Assembly (NCBI GenBank): GCA_023386815.1
Contig: JAEWIZ010000008.1
Span: 553,126 to 617,125, forward strand
Source of the DNA: Bacillota bacterium
GTDB taxonomy: Bacteria > Bacillota > Clostridia > Lachnospirales > Lachnospiraceae
DNA length: 64,000 nt
Reading direction: 5' to 3'
In this document: piece after piece, positions 37,141 to 45,544 of the stretch
How positions within the stretch are numbered: position 1 is the stretch's first letter
Layout: every line of letters starts with the position of its first letter
Notes under the pieces: model-generated
What the model saw: only the letters and a program-made list of their open reading frames with translations
What the model was told of the DNA's origin: nothing
Databases searched by the model: none
Program-made: the position numbers and the translations under genes

Positions 37141-37216
37141 ATTACAGGAATAAAAAACATATTCCTGTAATCTGGTAATCCAGGAATAAAAATGTATTCC
37201 TTTGATCTGGTGATAC
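37141..37216. repeat. Two 36-bp imperfect tandem repeats, each with an AGGAATA inverted repeat
   Basis: Unit 1 spans 37145-37180 and unit 2 37181-37216; both read CAGGAATAAAAA..TATTCCT..GATCTGGT-like and align without gaps except one base in the loop region. In unit 1 the arms extend to 12 bp (ATTACAGGAATA / TATTCCTGTAAT). They lie 130-200 bp upstream of the GntR gene. The same hairpin core occurs after rhaM (24032-24056). Confidence 0.65.
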
Positions 37217-37344
37217 GAGTACAAGCTTATTCCTTAATTGAGATTTAAGCGAACGAAGCTAGTCTTTATCAGAAACAGGGTACAACTTATGATAACCAAG
37301 AATATCGAGAGAACAGGAAGTTTTGGATGGAGTGATAGAGTTTT

Positions 37345-38028
37345 ATGGGAATCATGGGCGACAAAATTATGAGCAGTGAAGAAGTATATGCTGATTTATG
37401 CTTAAAAATAGAAAAATTAGTATATATGCCGGGAGATAGTGTCAGTGAGAATGATCTGTGTAAAACCTATGGTGTTACAAGGCATATCGTTCGCAATGCA
37501 ATTACAAGACTAAAGGATCGAAAATTGATCACTGTATATCCCCAGAGAGGTACATTTGTTAGTCTGATCGATATGGGATTGGTCGAAGATGTATTGTATC
37601 TTCGGGAATCGATAGAGCAGGAGACGCTGCAGCGAATTATTGATAAGGAAAACAATGATGAACTCATCAAGCAGCTTTTAGATAATATAGCGCACCAAAA
37701 GAAGATTATCAGCGGTGAATTTACCATGGAGCAGTTTTATGAAGTGGACAATAGTTTTCATGGACTTATGCTGGAGGCAGTAGGTAAAAGTGATGTAATG
37801 AGCTTAATCACAGAGCATTATATTCATGTCAGACGCTGGAGAAACTTTGAAGTACGTAATGTAGAAAGACTGCGGGAAATTATTAAGGATCATGAAAATA
37901 TAGTGGAGTCCATCAGGAATAGAAAACGTGTGGAAGGCAGAGAGAACCTGCATAATCATTTGGATACCGTTTCAAGGCTAAAGGATATTTTTAAGATTGC
38001 AGAACCGGAGTATTTTATTTTTCGCTAA
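37345..38028 (+). CDS. GntR-family regulator, FadR subfamily
   Basis: 227 residues: N-terminal winged HTH (about 12-75; GDSVSENDLCKTYGVTRHIVRNAITRL, then YPQRGTFVS) and an all-helical FCD ligand domain (about 85-215) with the metal-ligand pattern Asp/His in DNSFHGLML, His in ITEHYIHVR region and His in LHNHLD. FCD regulators respond to small carboxylic acids (lactate, gluconate, acyl compounds). Directly upstream of the CoA-transferase operon, whose promoter carries a CTTGTCGACAAG palindrome, the type of site this subfamily recognises; a near copy lies upstream of the AraC gene at 30074. Likely repressor of both units. Confidence 0.9.
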   Translation: MGIMGDKIMSSEEVYADLCLKIEKLVYMPGDSVSENDLCKTYGVTRHIVRNAITRLKDRKLITVYPQRGTFVSLIDMGLVEDVLYLRESIEQETLQRIIDKENNDELIKQLLDNIAHQKKIISGEFTMEQFYEVDNSFHGLMLEAVGKSDVMSLITEHYIHVRRWRNFEVRNVERLREIIKDHENIVESIRNRKRVEGRENLHNHLDTVSRLKDIFKIAEPEYFIFR

Positions 38029-38061
38029 TTTTATTTACGAGAGCGCTAATAAAAAAGAATT

Positions 38062-38090
38062 TTGACAAAAGATAAAAATAACTTTACTTT
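38062..38090 (+). promoter_or_regulatory. Promoter of the dehydratase operon
   Basis: TTGACA (38062-38067), 17-bp spacer, TACTTT (38085-38090). The predicted start near 38097 is about 30 bp before the operator. Confidence 0.6.
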
Positions 38091-38125
38091 GGTGAAGGGA
38101 TTTGTTATTATTATATTTAATTAAG

Positions 38126-38145
38126 CTTGTCGACAAGTATACTAG
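38126..38145 (+). promoter_or_regulatory. Candidate GntR operator, copy 2
   Basis: CTTGTCGACAAGTATACTAG: a perfect 12-bp palindrome CTTGTCGACAAG plus TATAC, between promoter and start codon of the CoA-transferase gene. Near-identical to the minus-strand reading of 29857-29876. Placement just downstream of the promoter suits repression. Confidence 0.65.
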
Positions 38146-38164
38146 TAAATCTCAGGAGGGTCAT

Positions 38165-39367
38165 ATGAGCGTTAAGTTTTTAGAAGGAGTTAAGATTGTA
38201 GAGTTAGCAACCTTTATCGCTGCTCCAGCGGCAACAAGACTTTTAGCAGATTGGGGGGCAGAGGTTATCAAGATTGAGGCAGCTGGTGGAGATCCTGTTC
38301 GATATGTTGGACCGGATAAAAAGATGCCCTTGGATCAGAATGAAAGCTTGGCCTATGATTATGAAAATGCGAATAAAAAAGGAATTGTACTAAATCTGAA
38401 ATCAGAAAATGGAATGAAGGCTTTCCATAAACTGCTGGACGAGTGCGATATCTTTGTCACTAACTTAAGAACACAGGCATTAGAGAAGCTGGGAATTGAT
38501 TATGAGACACTTTCTAAGAAAAAGCCGGAATTAGTATTTGGACAGATTCTCGGTTATGGACGCAAGGGACCCTTAAAGGATAAGCCGGGTTATGATTTTA
38601 CAGCCTTTGCTGCAAGAGGTGGCTGGACAGGTACGCTTTATGAGAAAGGAACCTCTCCTGTAAACTGTGTACCTGGCATGGGAGACCACCAATGCGGTAT
38701 TTATCTCGCTTCTGGATTACTGGCGGCATATATTAATGCACAGAGAACCGGTAAGGGTGATAAGGTAACGGTTAGCCTTTACCATGCTGCTGTCTATGGC
38801 TTGGCAACTATGATTCACTCTGCACAGTACGGTAATCATTATCCTATTAGCAGGGAAGACATGTTGAACCCTCTGCAGACTACATATATTACTAAAGATG
38901 AGGTATGGATTCAGTTAGCAATTCCTGAATATAATAAGTACTTTGCAAAATTCTTTGCTACAATTGGAATGCCTGAGCTGGCAAGCAATGAAAAATATGA
39001 TTCCTTAGCTCATGTGGCTAAGAATCCTCAGGAGTTAAACCGCTTGATTTCAGCTGCGATCAAAGGAAAGATCTTGGAAGAATGGTCAAAGATCTTCGAC
39101 GAAGCAGACCTCTGCTTTGAAGTTTGTCAGAGCTGGGAACAGGTGATTGAGGATCCTCAGGCTTGGGAAAGCGATGTTTTTGCAAAGCTTGATTATCCCT
39201 CTGGTCCAAAGGCGATGACCAGAACTCCGGTAATGTTTGATATGGCAGGACTCCCGGATTATGAAAAGGGGCCCCGTCTAGGCGAGCATACAGAGGATGT
39301 ACTGTTGGCAGCAGGATTTACCATAGATGAGATTAAAACAATGAAGGAAAATGGTGACATAAAATAA
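38165..39367 (+). CDS. Family III CoA-transferase (CaiB/BaiF; FldA/CarA-like role)
   Basis: 400 residues. Conserved features: VKIVELATFIAAPAATRLLADWGAEVIKIE at the N-terminus, GYGRKGPLKDKPGYDF, and catalytic Asp174 in GMGDHQCGIYLASG, the residue that forms the acyl anhydride. It transfers CoA from a product acyl-CoA (or donor) to the incoming acid, saving ATP. Start at 38165 follows CAGGAGGG; a longer frame from 38102 overlaps the operator. Adjacent activator, dehydratase and acyl-CoA dehydrogenase genes make it the counterpart of FldA of aromatic 2-hydroxyacid reduction. The stop codon overlaps the next start (TAATG). Confidence 0.93.
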   Translation: MSVKFLEGVKIVELATFIAAPAATRLLADWGAEVIKIEAAGGDPVRYVGPDKKMPLDQNESLAYDYENANKKGIVLNLKSENGMKAFHKLLDECDIFVTNLRTQALEKLGIDYETLSKKKPELVFGQILGYGRKGPLKDKPGYDFTAFAARGGWTGTLYEKGTSPVNCVPGMGDHQCGIYLASGLLAAYINAQRTGKGDKVTVSLYHAAVYGLATMIHSAQYGNHYPISREDMLNPLQTTYITKDEVWIQLAIPEYNKYFAKFFATIGMPELASNEKYDSLAHVAKNPQELNRLISAAIKGKILEEWSKIFDEADLCFEVCQSWEQVIEDPQAWESDVFAKLDYPSGPKAMTRTPVMFDMAGLPDYEKGPRLGEHTEDVLLAAGFTIDEIKTMKENGDIK

Positions 39368-40149
39368 TGTATACCCTCGGAATCGATATTGGATCTACAA
39401 CTTCAAAATGTGTCCTTCTGGAGGATGGCAATAAAATAATCGCAACCTCTTTGGTGGTAGCAGGAATCGGCACAAATGGCGGAACCAAATGCATGAATGA
39501 GGTTCTGGAAGTCAGTAAAGTCAAACGAGATGAGATATCTAGTATCATTGCTACCGGCTATGGACGAAAGAATTTCACAGAAGCAAACGGGGAATTAAGC
39601 GAATTAAGCTGTCATGCAAAAGGCGTACATTTTGCTGATCCCAAGGTCAGAACCATAATCGATATCGGAGGCCAGGATGCCAAGGTGATTCGTCTTAGTA
39701 ATAAAGGTATTCTGGAGAATTTTCTGATGAATGATAAATGTGCAGCTGGAACTGGAAGATTCCTGGATGTTATGGCTACAATTCTCCAGGTTCCCATCGC
39801 AGAGTTTGAGACTCAAGCTAGATCTACAAAAGAGCCAGCGAAAATATCAAGTACCTGTACTGTGTTTGCTGAGTCGGAGGTGATTTCCCAGCTGGCTAAC
39901 GGTAGTAAGGTGGAATGTGTTATTGCCGGTATCTGCAATTCAGTGGCAAGTCGAGTAGCGGGATTGGCAAAGAGGGTTGGAGTGAAAGAGGAAGTATTCA
40001 TGAGCGGCGGCGTTGCAAGAAATGGTGGTGTTCGTGATGCATTGGAACGGGAACTTCAGGTATCCATTAAACATTCTGAATATTCCCAGCTCATGGGTGC
40101 TCTGGGAGCAGCACTTTTCGCATATGAAAAAGCGGAAGCTGTTAAATAG
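39367..40149 (+). CDS. ATP-dependent activator of 2-hydroxyacyl-CoA dehydratase (HgdC/FldI type)
   Basis: 260 residues, BadF/BadG/BcrA/BcrD ASKHA-fold ATPase. N-terminal phosphate loop GIDIGSTTSKCVL, second loop IDIGGQDAKVI, adenosine loop SGGVARNGGV. The two cysteines that hold the dimer-bridging [4Fe-4S] cluster are in MNDKCAAGTGRF and ISSTCTVFAESEV. It uses ATP hydrolysis to push one low-potential electron into the dehydratase, which starts the ketyl-radical mechanism. Length matches HgdC. The product is extremely oxygen-sensitive in known members, so the host is a strict anaerobe. Start overlaps the CoA-transferase stop. Confidence 0.95.
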   Translation: MYTLGIDIGSTTSKCVLLEDGNKIIATSLVVAGIGTNGGTKCMNEVLEVSKVKRDEISSIIATGYGRKNFTEANGELSELSCHAKGVHFADPKVRTIIDIGGQDAKVIRLSNKGILENFLMNDKCAAGTGRFLDVMATILQVPIAEFETQARSTKEPAKISSTCTVFAESEVISQLANGSKVECVIAGICNSVASRVAGLAKRVGVKEEVFMSGGVARNGGVRDALERELQVSIKHSEYSQLMGALGAALFAYEKAEAVK

Positions 40150-40219
40150 TAAAGTATAAGTGAAAATCAGTTCAGCAAAAGTGGTAAATAATTTAGCATA
40201 ATTAATTTATAAAAGTTGA

Positions 40220-40236
40220 GCAAGTGGAATTCTTGC
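40220..40236 (+). promoter_or_regulatory. Small hairpin between activator and dehydratase alpha genes
   Basis: GCAAG-TGGAATT-CTTGC, without T run. Perhaps an mRNA processing or stabilising element in the 130-bp gap. Confidence 0.3.
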
Positions 40237-40281
40237 CGATTCATTGAAAAGCGCAGAGATATGCGCAGAGTGGAGGCAACC

Positions 40282-41514
40282 ATGGGCGAAGAAGCAAAGC
40301 CGAAATACATACCGGATCCTAATTCTGCGAAAGCAAAGTTGGGGAAGATAGCGAAAGAGCATTATGATAATTTATGGATTGCAAAGGAAAAGGGTGAGAT
40401 GATTGGCTGGTGTGCCAGCAACTTTCCTCAAGAGATCTTTCAGACACTTGGACTTACGGTCTGTTATCCGGAAAATCAAGCGGCAGCCATTGCAGCAAGA
40501 GGAGGCGGAGGACGCCTTTGCGAAATATCAGAGGGAGAGGGCTACTCCAATGATATCTGTGCATATGCCAGAATCAGTATCGCCTACTCCCAGGTAAAGG
40601 ATATTGAGGAGCAGAATATGCCCCAGCCGGATTACCTATTATGCTGTAATAATATTTGTAACTGCATGATTAAATGGTATGAAAACCTATCAAAGGAACT
40701 GAATATTCCTATGATACTCATTGATATTCCTTTCAATCCTGATATAAAAGTATCTAAAGAAGAGATAGCCTATGTGAAAGGGCAATTTCTGGATGCCATT
40801 AAACAATTGGAAAAAATAACAGGTAAGAAGTGGTCTGATGAGAAATTTGAAGAAATCATGAAAATCTCCAATCGTACTTCAAAAGCCTGGTTAAAGGCAA
40901 CGAGCTTTTGTAAATATAGTCCGTCTCCTCTGAATGGTTTTGACTTGATGAACCATATGGCGGTGGCTGTCTGTGCCAGAGGAACCGTTGAAGCGGCGGA
41001 AGCCTTTGAGCTTCTAGCTACAGAATACGAAGAAAGCGTAAAGAACGGCACCAGCACCTTCCGTGCAGAGGAGAAGCACCGCATCATGTTTGAAGGAATT
41101 GCCTGCTGGCCACATCTTAGGTTTACCGCAACAGAACTTAAATCCAGAGGGATTAATCTGGTTGCTACCATATATGCAGATGCCTTCGGCTTTATTTATG
41201 ATGACTTTGATGGACTCATTGAGGCTTATTGTAATGTTCCGAATGCCATTAATCTGGAGCACGCAAGAGATAAGAGAACTGCACTTGTTAAGAACAACAA
41301 GGTAGAAGGCTTGTTAGTTCATGTGAATCGTTCCTGTAAGCTTTGGAGTGGATTTATGTATGAGATGAGCCGTCAAATCGCCGAGGAATGTAATGTTCCT
41401 CTCTCTACCTTTGACGGAGATCAAGCGGATCCCCGGAATTTCTCTGAGGCTCAGTATGAGACGAGAGTCCAGGCGTTGACAGAAATTATGGAAGCGAATA
41501 AGGGGGTAAGATAG
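40282..41514 (+). CDS. 2-hydroxyacyl-CoA dehydratase, alpha subunit (HgdA/FldB-like)
   Basis: 410 residues of the HGD-D family. Conserved segments: GWCASNFPQEIFQTLGL, YPENQAAAIAARGGGGRLCE, LLCCNNICNCMIKWYENL (cluster-ligand cysteines) and the C-terminal LVHVNRSCKLWSGFMYEMSRQI with DGDQADPRNFSEAQ. Together with the beta subunit it removes water from a (R)-2-hydroxyacyl-CoA by a ketyl radical. Start at 40282 fits TGGAGG; upstream in-frame ATGs at 40216 and 40261 have poorer sites. One base separates it from the beta gene. Substrate class (lactate, phenyllactate, indolelactate or another) is not decidable from motifs. Confidence 0.94.
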   Translation: MGEEAKPKYIPDPNSAKAKLGKIAKEHYDNLWIAKEKGEMIGWCASNFPQEIFQTLGLTVCYPENQAAAIAARGGGGRLCEISEGEGYSNDICAYARISIAYSQVKDIEEQNMPQPDYLLCCNNICNCMIKWYENLSKELNIPMILIDIPFNPDIKVSKEEIAYVKGQFLDAIKQLEKITGKKWSDEKFEEIMKISNRTSKAWLKATSFCKYSPSPLNGFDLMNHMAVAVCARGTVEAAEAFELLATEYEESVKNGTSTFRAEEKHRIMFEGIACWPHLRFTATELKSRGINLVATIYADAFGFIYDDFDGLIEAYCNVPNAINLEHARDKRTALVKNNKVEGLLVHVNRSCKLWSGFMYEMSRQIAEECNVPLSTFDGDQADPRNFSEAQYETRVQALTEIMEANKGVR

Positions 41515-41515
41515 T

Positions 41516-42640
41516 ATGGCTGCATTACAAGACATCCTGCAGGAGTTTCATCGCATAGCAGCGTCACCGCAGGAGCAAATGAAACATTATCTTGCACAGA
41601 ACAAAAAGATAGTTGTCTGTTCACCGGTGTATACCCCGGAAGAAGTGATACATTCCATGGGACTACTGCCCTTTGGAATCTGGGGAGCCGATATGGAGAT
41701 TAAGGAAGCAAAGGCTTATTTTCCTGCATTTATTTGCTCCGTGATGCAATCCATTCTGGAGCTTGGAATAAAGGGGGCTTTTGACGGAGCCTCAGCAATT
41801 GTAATCCCGTCCCTGTGTGATTCATTAAAATGTCTAGGGCAGAACTGGAAATATGCAGTTCCGGGAATTGAATTTATCCCTATGACCTATCCACAAAATA
41901 GAAATACCACCTACGGCAAGGAATTTACCAAGGCTGGATATCAAAGAGTAATTGCAGATTTAGAAAGAATCACAGGCGAAACCTTTGAAGATGAGAAATT
42001 ACATAAATCAATTGAGATATATAATATACACAACCAGGCAATGAGAGAATTTTCTGAATATGCGAAAAACTACTCTGTGATTACTGCGGCTGATCGTAAT
42101 GCAGTATTTAAGAGTGCTTTCTTCATGGAAAAGTCCGAGCATACAGAACTGGTAAACCAACTGATAGAAGCACTGAAAGAGACTGAGTTAGCAGATGAAA
42201 AGAAGATTCGAATTGTTACTTCAGGTATCCTGGCAGATGCGAAGGAATTATTAGCGATTTTAGATGATAACAAAATACAGATCGTTGCCGATGACATTGC
42301 TCAGGAATCCAGACAATATCGTGTGGACTGTCCGACCGCGGCAACCTCGCTGGATCGATTGGCTGAGAAATTTGCACATATGAATAACTGCAGTGTGCTG
42401 TATGATGAGAATAAGGGCAGAGCTTCCTATTTGGCCGAAATGGCGCAGGAACATCAGGCAGATGGCATCATCTACGTCCTCACAAAGTTCTGTGATCCGG
42501 AAGAGTTTGATTATGTCATAGTAAAGAAAGTCTGTGAAGAAAAGGAAATTCCTTTACTACAAATTGAAGTTGACCGACAGATGGTAAATTATGAACAGGT
42601 AAGGACTGCAGTTCAGACATTCTCTGAAATGCTTGGTTAA
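41516..42640 (+). CDS. 2-hydroxyacyl-CoA dehydratase, beta subunit (HgdB/FldC-like)
   Basis: 374 residues, HGD-D family. Cysteine ligands appear in IVVCSPVYTPEEVIHSMG, PAFICSVMQSILELG, IPSLCDSLKCLGQNWKY and TKFCDPEEFDY, consistent with one [4Fe-4S] cluster. The C-terminal half holds the second Rossmann-like domain (IRIVTSGILADAKELLAILDD; VADDIAQESRQY). It forms the catalytic heterodimer with the subunit encoded one base upstream; the short gap and start site in the alpha stop region imply translational coupling. Only the activator and these two subunits are needed for the dehydration step. Confidence 0.94.
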   Translation: MAALQDILQEFHRIAASPQEQMKHYLAQNKKIVVCSPVYTPEEVIHSMGLLPFGIWGADMEIKEAKAYFPAFICSVMQSILELGIKGAFDGASAIVIPSLCDSLKCLGQNWKYAVPGIEFIPMTYPQNRNTTYGKEFTKAGYQRVIADLERITGETFEDEKLHKSIEIYNIHNQAMREFSEYAKNYSVITAADRNAVFKSAFFMEKSEHTELVNQLIEALKETELADEKKIRIVTSGILADAKELLAILDDNKIQIVADDIAQESRQYRVDCPTAATSLDRLAEKFAHMNNCSVLYDENKGRASYLAEMAQEHQADGIIYVLTKFCDPEEFDYVIVKKVCEEKEIPLLQIEVDRQMVNYEQVRTAVQTFSEMLG

Positions 42641-42643
42641 GCT

Positions 42644-44206
42644 ATGAAACTTGAGAGGATTATAATCGGAGAGCAATTTCATAATATTGTGACAAAACGG
42701 AAGAATCACCCGGCAATCACCTGGGATGGAGAAATCTATACCTGGGAGGAGCTGGATATCCTCTCTGATAAAATGGCGATTTCTCTGATGTATGAGGAGG
42801 TTGAGAAGGGAGCCCATTTTGCACTATGCGGAAAGAATTCGGTGGAATGGATCTGTGCTTTCTTAGCAATTGTAAAGGTCGGTGCGATTCCGATTCTGGT
42901 CAACCCTAACTTAAAAGAGCGGGAAGTGAAATCTCTATTTGACTATGCTGATGTGGATCAGGTCTATTACGATGACGTATTTGCTGACAACCTGACGGAT
43001 AGCTTATATCGGAAGTATTTAAAGATATCCATGGCGAAAGGAATGTTGGAAGAGTTTCGAAAGGATTACCAGATATCCGAGGTAGAGAGACAAAAGCTTC
43101 TTGCCAGGCAAGCGAAAATAGAGACACAGGATAATGCTTGTATGCTATTTACCTCAGGCTCTACCAGCCGACCAAAAGGTGTTATGCTTACCCATTATCA
43201 GCTGATGAATATCGCAAGAGAAGCTACGGCGACCATGGGATGGACGGAGAATGACCAAATCTGTCAGGTGCTGCCGATGTTCCACTGTTTCGGATTATCC
43301 ACAGGATTACTTGCCATGTTTGCGCATGGAGGTTCTATGCATCTATGTAGTAGTCATAGAACAGCTGTAGTCATGCAATGTATCGATGAAAACCGATGTA
43401 CTGTTCTAAATGGAGTTCCATCCTTATTTCTGGCTATCCTGTATAGCAAGGAACGAAAACAGTACAAATTAAGCACCTTAAAAACCGGTATTATTGCAGG
43501 TTCACCAGTAAATCAAAGTGATTATATGACCATAGTAAAGGAGCTTGGGATAGAAGGCCTAGTGCAGTCCTATGGTCAGACAGAAGCGTCACCAAGCATT
43601 ACTTTTACCAGTGTATTCGATCCATTCGAGTTACGCTGTCAGTCAGTAGGTAAGGCGATTAGTAACATAGAGCTAATGATTGCAGAGCTGGACACAGGAA
43701 AACCCCGGAAGCCTTATGAACAGGGGGAAATCCTAATTAGAGGCTATAATGTAATGAAGGGTTATTATAAGAACCCGGAGGAGACCCGTAGTGTAATCAG
43801 TGAAGAGGGATGGTTAAAAACCGGAGATCTGGGTTATTTAGATGAGGATGATAATCTTTATATCACCGGAAGAAAGAAGGATATCATTATCCGCTGTGGG
43901 GAGAATATTTCTCCAAAGGAAATCGAAGATGCAATCCGTGAATGTAAGTCCGTTATTCAGGTAAAGGTATTTGGCATGCCGATGCCGGTAGTGCAGGAAG
44001 AAATCGTTGCCTGTATAGTTACTACCTCTGAGAAAGACTTAACGGAGGAAGTGTTACGTGAACTATTAATAAACAAACTGGCAGATTACAAGGTGCCAAA
44101 ATATATATTGTTCTTTGAACAATTTCCGGAATTAGCAGGTGGAAAAATAAATGTTCAGGGACTGAAGGAAGAGGCTTATTCAAGAATTCAAGTAAAATTA
44201 TTTTGA
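42644..44206 (+). CDS. AMP-forming acyl-CoA ligase (CarB-like role)
   Basis: 520 residues, ANL superfamily. Core motifs: CMLFTSGSTSRPKGVMLTHYQ (phosphate loop; the residues up to GVM are diagnostic), VQSYGQTEASP (A5), GWLKTGDLGYLDEDDNLYITGRKKD (hinge) and the C-terminal Lys in LAGGKINVQ. It activates a carboxylic acid with ATP. A ligase beside a CoA-transferase mirrors caffeate respiration, where CarB primes the first CoA ester and CarA then recycles CoA. It starts 3 bp after the dehydratase beta gene, so it is part of the same transcript. Confidence 0.93.
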   Translation: MKLERIIIGEQFHNIVTKRKNHPAITWDGEIYTWEELDILSDKMAISLMYEEVEKGAHFALCGKNSVEWICAFLAIVKVGAIPILVNPNLKEREVKSLFDYADVDQVYYDDVFADNLTDSLYRKYLKISMAKGMLEEFRKDYQISEVERQKLLARQAKIETQDNACMLFTSGSTSRPKGVMLTHYQLMNIAREATATMGWTENDQICQVLPMFHCFGLSTGLLAMFAHGGSMHLCSSHRTAVVMQCIDENRCTVLNGVPSLFLAILYSKERKQYKLSTLKTGIIAGSPVNQSDYMTIVKELGIEGLVQSYGQTEASPSITFTSVFDPFELRCQSVGKAISNIELMIAELDTGKPRKPYEQGEILIRGYNVMKGYYKNPEETRSVISEEGWLKTGDLGYLDEDDNLYITGRKKDIIIRCGENISPKEIEDAIRECKSVIQVKVFGMPMPVVQEEIVACIVTTSEKDLTEEVLRELLINKLADYKVPKYILFFEQFPELAGGKINVQGLKEEAYSRIQVKLF

Positions 44207-44256
44207 TTTGTAAAAGTTAATAACTTGTTTTATGAAATACCGCGACGTACGGAAAG

Positions 44257-44298
44257 ATGAAGATGGTTTGTGAAAAAACGATACTCACAAGTCTTCAT
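44257..44298 (+). promoter_or_regulatory. Intercistronic stem-loop before acyl-CoA dehydrogenase
   Basis: ATGAAGA (44257-44263) plus TTGTGA (44268-44273) pair with TCACAA (44285-44290) plus TCTTCAT (44292-44298). No T tract follows, so partial attenuation or mRNA processing is more likely than full termination. Confidence 0.5.
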
Positions 44299-44315
44299 TA
44301 GAATGGAGGATAATA

Positions 44316-45455
44316 ATGGTTTTTACGGAACAGCACGAATTAATTCGTAAATTAGCAAGAGATTTTGCACAAAAAGAACTGACACCGGATATTCTTGATC
44401 AGGTGGAGGAAACTGGGGTGTTCCCGAAGGAAATTCTGAACAAGATGGGAAAGGCCGGCTTCTTCGGTATCAAGATCCCAAAAGAACTTGGCGGTACAGG
44501 AGCAGATACCAGAGCCTACGTTATAGTGATGGAGGAAATAGCAAGAGTAAGCGCTGTGGCAAGCTTATATGTATCATCACCAAATTCACTGTCAGGTGGA
44601 CCTTTACAGTTATCTGGAACACCGGAACAGTTGGAGAAGTATCTGCGACCGGTTGTTACTGGTGAGAAGATATTAGCCTTTGCATTAACTGAGCCGGGCG
44701 CTGGTTCCGATGCAGCCGGTATGACTACCACTGCTGTGCCAGATGGTGATTATTTTATCTTAAATGGCCGTAAAACCTTTATTACCATGGCTCCTTTCTC
44801 TGACTACGCTATCGTATATGCAAAGACAGATGTGACCAAGGGAGCAAAAGGAATTACCGCATTTATCGTAGATATGACACTGGAGGGTGTATCCTGTGGA
44901 AAGCCGGAGCACAAGATGGGCTTAATCGGTTGTGGTACCAGTGATATTATTCTTGAAAATGTTCGTGTACATAAAAGTGATATCTTAGGTGAGATGAACC
45001 AGGGATTTATTAATGCTATGAAGACTTTGGATATCGGTCGTATTGGTGTTGCAGCTCAATCCATTGGCGTTGCACAGGCTGCGCTGGATGAGACCATCAA
45101 ATATGCAAAGGAAAGAAAGCAGTTCGGAAAGAGAATCGCTGATTTCCAGGGAATCAGCTTCATGATTGCTGAGATGGCAACAAAACTGGAAGCTGCAAAA
45201 CAGCTGTTATACGAAGCTGCATATAAAAAAGACACAAATCAAAACACAACAATGGCTGCGTCTATGGCTAAATGGTTCGCCTCTGAAACATGTAATGAAA
45301 TCTGTGCAAAAGCAGTTCAAATCCATGGTGGATACGGTTATATGAAAGAATACCGTGTCGAACGTCTATACCGTGATTGTCGAGTATTTACCATCTATGA
45401 GGGAACCTCCCAGGTACAACAGATGGTTATTGCAGGACAGTTACTTAAGAAATAG
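44316..45455 (+). CDS. Acyl-CoA dehydrogenase/reductase (AcdA/CarC-like)
   Basis: 379 residues, FAD flavoprotein of the short-chain ACAD family. Motifs: AFALTEPGAGSDAAGM (FAD/substrate), ILNGRKTFITMAPFSDY, ERKQFGKRIADFQGISFMIAEMA and the C-terminal YEGTSQVQQMVI whose Glu is the catalytic base position in this family. In this context, next to genes for EtfB and a ferredoxin-EtfA fusion, it should run in the reductive direction, turning the enoyl-CoA made by the dehydratase into a saturated acyl-CoA, as in the fld and car clusters. Excellent GGAGG site. Confidence 0.93.
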   Translation: MVFTEQHELIRKLARDFAQKELTPDILDQVEETGVFPKEILNKMGKAGFFGIKIPKELGGTGADTRAYVIVMEEIARVSAVASLYVSSPNSLSGGPLQLSGTPEQLEKYLRPVVTGEKILAFALTEPGAGSDAAGMTTTAVPDGDYFILNGRKTFITMAPFSDYAIVYAKTDVTKGAKGITAFIVDMTLEGVSCGKPEHKMGLIGCGTSDIILENVRVHKSDILGEMNQGFINAMKTLDIGRIGVAAQSIGVAQAALDETIKYAKERKQFGKRIADFQGISFMIAEMATKLEAAKQLLYEAAYKKDTNQNTTMAASMAKWFASETCNEICAKAVQIHGGYGYMKEYRVERLYRDCRVFTIYEGTSQVQQMVIAGQLLKK

Positions 45456-45544
45456 AAATGATAAGTGGGAGAACTATGATACAACGAAGTAAAAAGTAGT
45501 TCTACAATTTATGTCACTTAAGAGGTGGCGGAATGGAGATAGGA

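Noticed and set aside
37141..37216. CRISPR-like 36-bp repeat periodicity
   Set aside because: Units are directly adjacent with no spacers, only two copies, and no cas genes in the window.
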